Origin: Gorsachius magnificus
Lineage: Eukaryota; Chordata; Aves; Pelecaniformes; Ardeidae
NCBI GenBank assembly: GCA_034008185.1
Contig: CM067086.1
Span: 29,099,007 to 29,163,006 of the forward strand
Length of the DNA: 64,000 bases
Direction of reading: 5' to 3'
Every line of letters begins with the position of its first letter. Positions within the stretch are counted from its first letter, which is position 1. The notes below the pieces were generated by a model. That model did no database searches. It was not told where the DNA came from and saw only the letters and a program-made list of their open reading frames with translations. The position numbers were made by a program, and so were the translations under genes. Below are positions 42,201 to 54,200 of this stretch, in pieces.

Positions 42201-45200
42201 TAATCAACCAAAACAAATTTTCTAGAAGGTAGAACAGAAAATGCTATTTGTCACAAGGGGTGGAGACAAAAAGAGAATGACACCTCACCTTTTCAGATAT
42301 TTCTGTGTTTCATCCAGAATCCTCTGGGAGTCAAAGTGATTGGTGGCCATTTTCCTCGCATGAGATACAATAGAGTTCATTTTCTCTGCCAGCTCACATG
42401 TCTCATTTTCCAGCTGCCTGTGCTGCTTGAGTAGATCACGGCTAGAGCGCAAATCGTGGCCTGTCTCAGATTCCTGAAGAACTTTCTCAATTTTCTCTAT
42501 CTTCTTTTTGGCATCCTGCCAGGAAAAGATTACAGCACACTCATACTGACCTTTCAGCACAATTTTCTTTCACTCAGCCCCTCCCACAACAGATTCCTGG
42601 ATACAATTTTTAAATCCATATGTCCTTTCTTGGTAACATGATGGCCAGGTATCTCTAAGAGGCATTTCCTGGGAATATTTTGTTTTGCACACTGTTTTTG
42701 AGCACTCTTCTCTCTGAGACCCTAAAGTACATAATTAAAACCAGTATCTCTGAACTATCTCCAGTGACATGATACAAAACAATCAAACGATCTTCAAAGG
42801 CTTCAGATTGTAGCTACAACACAGCAGTAGTTCCATGACATACTGGTATCGAAACAGCTTCACAGTACATTGTTCCCCTTATACAATTCGCCTGGATGAC
42901 TGTGTGCTTAATACAGTGCTGTGCCTCCAGCCCCCAAACTGATGCCAAGCGAGCAGTTATGTTTGCACAGCATTGACCCGTGCAGAGACTTTTGATTGCT
43001 TTCCCAGTATAGGATGGCCACACAGATGCAGTGCTGAGCCTGAGTTCAACAGCTTTGTGCCTTGGTGCTGTGCTGGCACTGTTATCCTGCTCACAGCTTT
43101 GGAGTGAGCTGGGTCAGTGTTATATTGGGTTTTATCATAGAATCATAGAATCATAGAATGTTTTGGGTTGGAAGGGACCCCTAGAGGTCATCTAGTCCAA
43201 CCCCCCTGCAGTCTCTCTCCTGAGACTATAGATGAAACGGACACCTTAAAATATACTTTTATCTATATGATATTCTGTTCTTTTTTGTGAGGACCACACA
43301 ACAGAGGAACCAGGCTCCTAGGCCATTCCTCCCCTCTCTTCCCCATCACCTCCTGACCTGGAGCAGTTCCATGAGCTGTTCTTGCTGCCCAGCTTGTCTC
43401 AGCTTGTCACCTCGCTCTGTCATCTTGCCATACAATTCCTTCCACTTCTTTTGAAGCTCTGACATCTTCTCCTGGATAGAAACTGCGGCATAATGGTTGT
43501 CTTGAATCAGTTGATTTCCTTTCTGGAGAAACACAACACACCTTTTTTTTGAGCAGGTCAGCATCTATGAAGTCTGGGACAAGATGGAACACTTAGCTCC
43601 AGAACTGCCTTCACCTTTATCAGACTAGCAAAGTGCTCCTCGTTAGCCATCATTTCCTTCTCAGCAGCCTCATGCCACTTCAGTTTGCGTAGAACATTTG
43701 TTGGATCACGATAAGATTCATCTGATGCAATCTTGTACTTCTCTTCCATCCATATCAAAAGCTCAGCAGCATCACGATTAAACTCCTTATGGAAACAAAC
43801 AGGATTAAATTGATTTAACTTCTGATTCTGTGTGGATTTGCAGTGCATCCTTGCTGTTAGGATCAAGCCCTGATTTTTTTTTTCTAACAGTTAGGAAATG
43901 TGATATATTTTCATATAGAAGTTGTTCTACATAATCAATCCTCTTAATTGAAGAGGTATGATCTTGAACTACTGATGAGTTTTTAAGTCCTTGGAGTAAT
44001 ATCTCTTAGTCCCTTTTTTACCACATTTACTAATCTATTGCCTTTAATTGTCAGTGAAGGTTTGAATTTTTGGTAGACTATTTTAACCATAAGTAGTCCA
44101 GTCCTCCAGTATAACTTTGTATCTCAGCACTGGAAACTATATTTGGTGCCAAAAGAACAGTTACTGTAAGTAACTGTGCCAAATTATTAAGGCCCAGGAC
44201 AATAATAAGTAATGAGCAGAATAAACTTATCCAGTAGACAAAATATTCTGTTGATATTTTTGATTCAATATCTCCATTTTTGTTTTGGTATTTCGCTATG
44301 CTTATGGCTTTGTAAGATTTATCGCCAGTGCATCACCTGCTCCCTGAAAACTGAAATTCTCTCTCATAGCCAAAGAGAAAGTGAGCTGCAGTAGGAAGTC
44401 TCAGCAGTTTGAGATTTGTTCCATATTAAGAAAAAGGATAAAATTATTTCACACGTGCCTGACCGAATCTGCAGTATCAGTCCTTTTACCTGCAGCTGTA
44501 GGGAATCTGACAACTTCTGTTTTCTTTCAGCATTGCTTTGTATCAGCCGCTCCCACCTTCGCTGGAGAGTGACCATTCTCTCTTCAATACTACCAAGAAA
44601 AACAGGAAGTCTGATGCAGTACTAGTTATATTGGTTCCCCTTGGTTGTACTGTAGTCACGACTCTGATATAAATGGAATCTACTTCAACACCTTTGTTGA
44701 CAGGACAAAGGGATATACGGGCCCTGTCCCATGTTCATGCTAGGCTCATCTGGAAAGCAGCTATTGCTTGCCAGCTGCTCTTGATTTTCCTTTTGTATGG
44801 CTGTGTTACATTAGTGAATTGCAGTCAGGTATGTTTGACTAAAACACCCAGACCTTTCTCTTTCCCAAATATTCATAGAATCATAGAAGGTTTTGGGTTG
44901 GAAGGGACCTATAGAGATCATCTAGTCCAACCCCCCTGCAGTGAGCAGGGACACCTTTAATTAGATCAGGTTGCTCAGAGCCCCATCCAACCTGGCCTTG
45001 AATGTTCCCAGGGATGGCGCCTCCACCACCTCTCTGGGCAACCCGTTCCAGTGTTTCACCACCCTCGTTGTAAAGAGTTTCCTCCTTATATTCAGTCTAA
45101 ACCTACCCTGATTCAGTTTAAAACCATTACCCCTTGTCCTGTCACAGATGGCCCTACTAAAAAGATTGTCCCCATCTTTCCTATAAGCTCCCTTTAAGTA

Positions 45201-48200
45201 ATGAAAGGCCCGCAGCCTTCTCTTGTCCAGGCTGAACAACCCCAACTCTCCCAGGCCTCATAGGAGAGGTGCTCCAGCCCTCGGATCATTTTAGTAGCCC
45301 TCCTCTGGACCTGCTCCAACAGTTCCATGTCCTTCTTGTGCTGAGGGCTCCAGAGCTGGACGCAGGGCTCCAGGTGAGGTCTCACCAGAGCAGAGTAGAG
45401 GGGCAGAATCACCTCCCTCGACCTGCTGGCCACGCTTCTCCTGATGCAGCCCAGGGTACGGTTGGCCTTCTGGGCTGCCATCGCACATTGCCGGCTCATG
45501 TCCAGCTTTTCATCCACCAGCACACCCAAGTCCCTCTCAATCCTTTCTTCCCCCAGCCTGTACTGATACCGGGGGTTACCCCCCCCAGGTGCATGACCTT
45601 GCACTTGGCCTTGTTGAACCTCATGAGGTTCACACAGGCCCACCTCTCCAGCCTGTCCAGGTCTCTCTGGATGACATCCCATCCTTCTGGTGTGTCAACC
45701 GCACCACTCAGTTTGGTGTCATCCGCAAACTTGCTGAGGGTGCACTCGATCTCGCTGTCTAAGTCATTGATGAATATATTAAACAGCACCGGTCCCAGTA
45801 CAGACCCCTGAGGGACACCACTCGTCACCAGTCTCCATCTGGACATCGAGCCATTGACCACTACCCTCTGAATGCGGCCATCCAGCCAGTTCCTTATCCA
45901 CCGAACAGTCCACCCATCAAATCCATAGCTCTCCAATTTAGAGAGAAGGATGTTGTGGGGGACCGTGTCAAAGGCTTTGCAGAAGTCCAGATAGATGACA
46001 TCCATAGGTTTTCCTTTGTCCACTGATGCTGTCACACCATCATAGAAAGACACTAGGTTCGTCAGGCAGGAAACTTCCACCTTAACTAATAATTTTCTCT
46101 GTGATGCAAGTGCAGCAAGGCTCTGGAATGGCCTTCTAATGGTAGTATTTCTCGCAAGAAATCAGATTTTAAGAGCAGCTTTATAAATTGTGGAGGGAAT
46201 TTTCAAGACATTGTCACTTGTGATCACAAGAACATGGTCTTTTTGATCCAAGAGGTCCATGCTGACCCTATATTTCTAATTCTTGTTTATGCAGAGGTCC
46301 CCTTACTGGACTGCAGTGGCTCTAGCGCAGTAAAGGAATTACAGATCACAGTTCAGCTTCAGCAAAAACATCAAGGAGCTGTTCCCAATGGGTTATTTCC
46401 TCGTGAACTCTTCTGTAACATTTTAACAGCAAACATTAATTCTAATATGTGATACTGATAAATGAAGGAAAAATTGTTTTGTGTAGGCATTTAATGAGTT
46501 TACATTAAGGAAGTTTTAACACTGTATGAAATGTATGATACAAGACAAATTATTCTAGCATTCTGTCAAATGACACTTTTAACCAAGAAGCCTTTCGCTT
46601 ATTGGTACTGAGAGCATAAGTCTGTATTTTTTTGAAGAAATCCCTTTTTCCCCCCTTGCCCAGCAGATCACAGAATGGAGGTCAACTAAATCCTGGCTCA
46701 GGGAAAGTTTTTCATCTCCCCCTAATCACACAGGATCGTTTATTAAGGCTAAGTAAAAAAGGAAGAAGTTTAGACTCACACGTGAGATGCAAAGTGCCTG
46801 CTGTCTATTAGGTTCATCCCATTTTCATTAAGTGCTTCTACTCGTCTCTTCAGCACCATCAGCAGTTGTTCAAATTCCTGATGTTGCTTCAGCAGGCTTT
46901 GAACAGCATCTACGTGGTCCTGCATTTAAGAAAGAAAATTTGATCAAGTTTTTTCTTTGTCACATGTTGTTTGTGTAGCAATGAAAAAACATTTTTGGAC
47001 CTTATATTCCCCCTTCTCTTTCAGGCAGGAAATATAGTGTACATTTTGCATGTGCCTAAGGATGTTCAGGGCTACAAACAAGCAGCAGGTGTTTAGGTTT
47101 GTATCATATCTAGTTCTTCTGGTTTATGTCTCCATTTTGGTTCTATTTTCACCTTATAAGAAAATCTGCATTCTGAATTTATGTCAGCACTGTGGCACAT
47201 CTAGGTAGGTGCAATACAAAAGGCCGTAACTAAGTAAAACTTTATTCCACTTGGTTGACCCAAAAGTATTGAAGTTTCAGTTTCAGCTGAAAACATAAAA
47301 GATGGTGAGATACCACAACCTCCTCCTTCACTGATCTGGTGAATATTGCCTTCATTTGTTTTTTCACTTCATTTGCTGTAATGTTCTTAAAATACTCAAT
47401 GAAAAGAAAAAACTTTATTATTTAAAAAGTCAGGTTATTACTTCATAAAAAAAAAAATCTTAATTATGTTAAAGCCAAAACCTTTTTAATGGTTAGCCAC
47501 CAAACTGATGGGTCAATTGTGTATAAGCCATCTGACATGTACAAACACAGTAACAAAGGGCAACTCTAGCTGTTTTAAAAATTTTTTTGAGAGAGACAAG
47601 CTTCATTCTCATTAAGATGAGTAAGAACATAAGAACATTAATAAGAACCTGAAAGTCTAGTTTCCAAGTATTAAAATGCCATGACCATAAGAATGAGGAA
47701 ACTGATGTAATTAAGAAAATTGTTGCTACTCCCTGGATGGGGAGACAAAGTAGGAGAAAACTGCTGCACATACCCCAAGGTCATTCCTCCGGAGAAAGGC
47801 CTCATGGCCAGAGAGGGCTGCATTGATACGGTCTCCCTCCCTATTGAACTTCTGCAATTCCAGGCTCTCCTGCAGCTTTTTCTGACGCTGTTCCCACATT
47901 TTCTCCAGCTCTTTGTTCTCCTTGGCAAGCCTCTCCATGGACTGGTGGACATCTATGGTCCTGCCATTACTGGGTTGCTCGTGGATTACTTTGCACCCTA
48001 GCTCTTCCAGCTGCGCAAATCTTTGCAGGGTCAAAAAGAAAAGCGAGACCTCACTGCATGAGGGAATATGAATTCTCTTTCATCAGAGCTCTTTGCTCTC
48101 TTAGCAGTGCCTAGACAAAAGCCTCCCCCGCTTTCACTCTTTTCCTGCTAGCCATGGTTGTGCACTACAAAGTGCAGCTGTTTGCTCAGGGACAGATGCT

Positions 48201-51200
48201 GGAGGCAGTAGGTGAGATTTCCCCATTTGGATTGACAGCCCATACAAACAGGCTTTCCAGTTAAAAGGGAAAGGGGGGGCAGCTCAGAATCTGAAACTTT
48301 GTAACAGTACAGAAGGAGAACTGAAGATGATGGCAACTGGAATCATAAAACCTGAGAAGGGAAGGACTGGGGGAACTGAAACAAAGAGCAGATGGCACCA
48401 TCTGAGTGTCAGGAGAGCTTGTGAAATACTACTCCAAACATACAGCTTCTCCTTCCCCCTGCATCAGCCGTCAGGATAAGTATGCAAAAGCTAACTGGAT
48501 TTTCTGTTCTGCAGTCTCCTTTTGACACTAAGTTTCAAGAACATTTGAATAAACTCTCAGCATGACTTTCATACACAATTCATATACATGATAGACATGT
48601 TTCATCTTCACAGTACTGTTGTCATATCACCCCACTCTGCCCACCTTGACAGAATCTCTCTACCTTTCTTTCTGAGACCTAATTTCTTTCAGCAGGTCCT
48701 GATGTTCCTTCAGCAATTGCTCTGCAGAAGCCACGTCCACACCCATTTCTTCACTGCTCAGTTTCTCCTGAATGCCTTCTGCCCACAGCAGGAGCCTGCG
48801 GCTGTCTTGCAGGAAGGACTGTTGATTTTGGGCCCACTGCAGAATGCCCCACTTCTTCTGGGTCTCCAGCTTGAGCTTTGCCAGAAGCCTCTCCATGTTC
48901 TCCACCTGCTCAGTGATGGCCCTGCTCTCTGCAGGGTTGGTGTCCTTAATCCTACAAGAGGAAATAAAGTACATTCAATTGGATGAATACTTCAGGCCTT
49001 TAGACCTTGAACCAATACTCTTTAAAATGAATGGATTTGGATATTTAAAATTCCATTAAAAAGAAAGTCAGCTAAGGCAACAAATGCTCCATGCTAATAA
49101 GAAATATTGGTGTGAATAGGGTATACTGCAGAAAGTGCATCCCTGTGAAAGACTCTGGTAACACCATTGTGGTTCAAGGATTCATTCCCATTGTGAATGT
49201 ACAGAAAACTTAAAGTAGTAAAAAACTTTAATTTTATATTTAAAATTCAAACTCCTGTGCACAATTCTCTGCTATCTTTCTTCCTTCATTCTTGCTTCCC
49301 CCAATTACCCTCTTTCAGGGCCTAAATGATACTTAGTTCAAATTGTGGAAGTAACTCCCATTAGTAAAGATAGTTTGTTAGATTTGTGGTATTTATCCTC
49401 CTACAACAGTGAAGTCTGGAAGCAATCACTTCACCAATCACCCAGCCTTACTCAAGAGAGATTATCTCAATTCAGCAGACAAGTCAGTTCTTCAAATTGC
49501 TAGAAGGAGAAACTTCATAAGCTGCTCATTCTCTTTATAGCCATAATTTACAACATGGTCTTAGAGAACTAGAAATGAATATGGAAACAAAGAGTAGGTT
49601 CCTTACGATTTTGCAACACTCCTCAAGTATTCAATTTTCCTCTCTATCACCAGGACCTCTCTCTCAATTGCAGACAGTTTGCGCTTGTCTGACTCCAGCC
49701 CAGCAGGTGAGTTCCCTGTTTCCAGATCCCTGAGTTGGACCATCTTGTCTTGCAGTAGTACTCCTATGCTCTGACAGTCCTGAAGAAACGTCCTCACATC
49801 AGCGACTCCAATCAGCTCAGAGCCCTTCTCCTCCTTCAGAGTTTCCATGTGTTCCCACCTTGGAGAGAGATAACCCAATTACTTGCATCTAGCTTCAGCC
49901 TCTACCCCAAAACTTGCCTTCACCTAGAGAGCAGATTCAATTTATAGCCTTTGTTATACACGAGCTGTGTCCTTTTTCTATTCAGAAAGAGTCTTGTATA
50001 AACATTTCATCAGGATTTAAGTGGGCTGAGGATGTGAACACTAACACTCCCCCCAGCCTCGAAATTCACCTCTGTGCCATCTTAAGCAAGGGGACCCTGC
50101 TCAGGTGACCAGAACACACTGAACTCTATGCCAATAAATAACGGGTCAAAATCAGGACCCAGCTGTGCCTCTCAGTTCCAGCTGGGTGGCATGGTGCCAG
50201 GAGTACACACTGGGTACTAAACGTACTTGGTGAAGTCAAACAGGGTTTGATGTTCCTTTCAATATTTGTGAGGGGTACCCTCACTCTGATGTTTAAGTAG
50301 CCAAATCAGCTGCTGCAGCGCAATGCAGACAGAACTGCTCTGAAGCCATCGCTGTTGCCTATGGGTGGATTCATGTTGTGCTTTAATACACACACACACA
50401 AACTGCTGCAGTTTAAATATCTCAGCGCCAGGGGTCTAGAAGCACCGCCCATCCCGGCGGCATGATGCCAGGCTCAGGGCCAGCCTAGAGCCAGTGTGGC
50501 TGAGGGCTGGGCCCTTCCCACAGGTGACAGTGGGGACAGGCCGCCAGGTAGCCCTGAGGATTGGGACCCACCTCTGGCCCTGGCTACCACCCCAGGCCTG
50601 CCCTGCTCACGTCCCTGTGGGACTGGCCCTGTGTGCTGAGCCCCTCTGCCCATGTCAGCTCCCAGTCCCAAAGGGAGCTATCGGCCCTTGCCGCAGTCTG
50701 GCCCAGGCCCAGGCCTCACACCAAAAATGGGCTTCCCGGCCAGGCCACAGCCCTGTCCCCTCACCACAGACTAGTTGGGCTGTGGGGACTATGGGCTGCC
50801 CCCTTTCCACCCCCCACCCCCTGCTCCCTGGCTGGGGCGGTGGGACAAGCCCCAGCTGCAAGGCCCAGCCCAGGCCCCAAGGAACAGCCCCCACCCCTTT
50901 GCCCCAGTCCCTGTTTGGTGGCAAAAGCTGCACCTGAATACAGCAAACCTCAGCCACACATGAAAACCTCCCCTCAGGAGATTCTGGGAGTTAAAGATCG
51001 ATCAGACGGGTATTCTCTCAGTATAGTCTAGATCAGGCATGAAAGGTCAGCTCTCCAATCGCCCCCATGAGACAATCCTCTGTCAGTAGCTCCTTTACCT
51101 GCTGTTGATCTTTTCAAGCCAAATCTGGATCTCAGAATATTTGCTGGGATTGGTCTTTAGATATTTAGCAGCTAAGTTTTCAATATCTCCCATCTGGCCT

Positions 51201-54200
51201 TTGCCTGCAGCCAGTTCCATTAAAAAGCTCTGAAGTAGGAAAGATACAAGAATGCAGAACATGAGGTTTTTCCATTTCTATGGACATGATTCTCAATAAT
51301 CCATCATATTCACTCATCTCCCACTTTCACAGTTGGCTTCTCCATTTACCTGTCTGCTGTCACCATAGACACCTGTAGTTCCCCTATAGCCCTCCTGACC
51401 TCCCCTTGGTGTACACCCTATGCCTATGTACATACGTCTCACTCCTCTGGGATGCAAGTGCACTTGCAGGATTTTTTCATCAGCTGGCATTTTTCTTCAA
51501 GTGGCATAAGATAAACCACAAAAAGAGTTCTTTTGTACTATGACATTTGTCCAGGATACCACATCCACAGGAGAAGTTAAAGAGACATAATTACATCAGC
51601 TTCAATAAGCTTGGCATAGTTTATGCAAAATAAATATCTGATTTATGTACTACTTCATGAATTGAAATGAATGAAAAGACTCTCAAAACTTCATTTCTCA
51701 ACTTAATTTCTCAATCTATTCTTCCAAGGTCAATGTGATTTAAAAGGTGTCATCTGTGACAGGAAAATAGGGTACCTGATATTTCTGCTGCATGACCTCC
51801 ACATTGTCTGCTTGAGGCTGAAGAGTGCGGAAAATGTTCTCTTTGTCTTTCATCCATGACTGAAATTCTTCACAAGAGCTACAGAAGCGGTAATATCCAA
51901 TCATCTCCTCCAGAGCCTTTTTTCTGTCCTGTAAAACAGATGAAGACTTAAGCATTGCTGTAATAATTCCTTCCTGTTTGAAGAAAAAAAAAAAAAAAAA
52001 AAAAAAAAAAGAAAAAGAACCACCTTGCATTTAAACTACAAAACACAGGTGGTAGCTTGGTAGTTTTGCCAGACACTGCTGAAAGAGAATAGAACGCGTT
52101 ACCTTAAGACTTGACTATTTTTGTGAACTGCAAAGCACGGGAGGGGATATTATACCTCAGCCACCCTCTGTAGATTTTCATAAAGTGAATCTATTTCATC
52201 TTGGGTCTTCCAGATGTTCTCTGGAAGAAAATGAACATCTGGACTGGAGGTTCCAGGGAATGCAGTTTCAGATGTTGCCCAAGAGCGACTGAATGGTAGC
52301 TTAGTTGTCTTTTGATTTAAGTCACTTGGGGCTTCTCTCTTCACCATCTGTTAAGCAAAATTTAACAGAATCAATAGGTGAATATTTCTCATTTGGACAA
52401 AAATTTCACATGGAAGGAAAATTTGGACTTGGTAGTTCAAATCACAGCATTCTGACCCTTTAAACAAAACATTTCCAGTATTTATTTGAATCTGTTTCCT
52501 TTATAACTGAAATAACTGAAAAACACTTTAGCTTTGTTTAAAGAAGAAATTTCATTTAGCTCATTTTAAAATATATTGATTCAGTAAAAAATCTTTTTGT
52601 GCCCACATCAAGGTGGTTTGGGTTTTTTTTTTTAAACTTTTAAAATTGCCAACAAACCAAAGAATTAACCATGTTCACAGTTCTATTTGTGGTGATGTTT
52701 TAATACCTCAACACTTCCAGATTCAAAGCCTGTGAGTGCCCTAGTGAATAAATGCTTTTATTTGCACATCAATACCATCTTGTCACATGCCTTTTCATGT
52801 TTAATAACAAAGCAATACAATTTTTGTTCTAATAAAAATTAATGTTGGAATGATGAGGTAAAGAAAAGATCTGAAGTGCTCATAGCTCTCAAACTGGTTT
52901 GGCTAAACACCAAGTGATCATAGCAGTCTGCAAGAATCTGCAAGAATCAAGCTATGAAATGTGTCATTCATTTCCCCTAACTTCTCTTGACAAATTAGGT
53001 TATCTCAGGTCAGAAGTTCCCTTTCTAGTCAGTCAAAAAGAGGAGCATCTGCAGGGGTTGACTTCATCCCATGTGCCTTAAACAGCTGTCCTGGGATGGT
53101 ATGAACTGCTCCTGGAGCTGTGGGATGGTTCATCACTATATTAGGATGCAGAAAGAATTTGTGAAGATGTTTAGATTAAACACCTACTTTTTAAAGCTGA
53201 CTGAAATTACTAATGTTATGAGAATAAAGAGTGAGAAGGTATTTGTCAGGACTGGTAGAAGGAACTCATAAACAAGCGTATTTCTAGCATTTCACAGAAC
53301 ACTAACTAGGCAGGTTATGAGTGGCCAATGAACTTCTTTGTCATCTAAAATTTGCCTCAATTCTCATTAAAAATTTCTTCTGAATTAAAAAAATGCCCTT
53401 GTTTAGGTCATTTGGAATACTCTATTCTGGCAAAATCAAAATACTGTACATCATTAAAACCCATTCAAATACATTCTTCAACAAAATGTGACACAACTCC
53501 TCATCTACTTACTGTAGCTGGAGCTTGCTCTGCTGCAATGTCAGCCTGCTCTTTCAGGCGTCTCATCTCAGAGGAGTAGGCTGCAATCTCCTTCTCCAGG
53601 CGCAAATGACGATGCAACAGTGCTTCAGCGCTTGATTCATCTTTTCCATAGTCCTTGCTGGCCAGAAGGGGCTGCCTTTCTCGTAACCATGAATTTGCTT
53701 CATCGATGTCAGCAAAGTACTGAAGGAACACAGGGAAGAAAACTCTTGGTTTCATCCTGAAAGTATCATATCCAGCTCCTTTTTCTTTTGAAAGTAACGA
53801 TTAAGGCAGAAATGCCATTAGGTCTGTAGCTATAAGGTTATTTCCAGGTGTTGTGAAAGCTATGAATGAGCTCTAAATCTGTGATGTATTTCATGATCAC
53901 ATTGAGCACAGATAATTCACAGAATTACAGTGAGTAAATAGATTCAAGGATTGCCTATATAACTCTTTAAAAACTGCTAACTAACTAAAACTTTATGGTG
54001 CTTAATAGCAGCAGTAAAAAGAACTCGCAACATACGACCTTGATAGGCACCACATAATTCCAACAGATATTTACTAAAGGTTCTAAGGAAAGTCCAGCAA
54101 CAAACAATGAACTCAGTCTACAACAAAAGTTTTCTTCTTTTTTCCAGAATTTTCAGTCTGCCTGGCTATCCTAAAAAGCAAAACAAGATTTTGAGATATA

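Noticed and set aside
43135..43160. Tandem TCATAGAA copies resembling a short repeat array
   Set aside because: This is the standard CR1 3' terminal repeat, not a CRISPR or functional array; the context is a vertebrate genome.
45269..45811. 180-codon plus-strand frame
   Set aside because: It is the antisense shadow of the second CR1 pol region.
50494..51031. Two overlapping plus-strand frames of about 150 codons
   Set aside because: They fall in GC-rich sequence where stop codons are rare; the products are Pro-rich noise with no motif.
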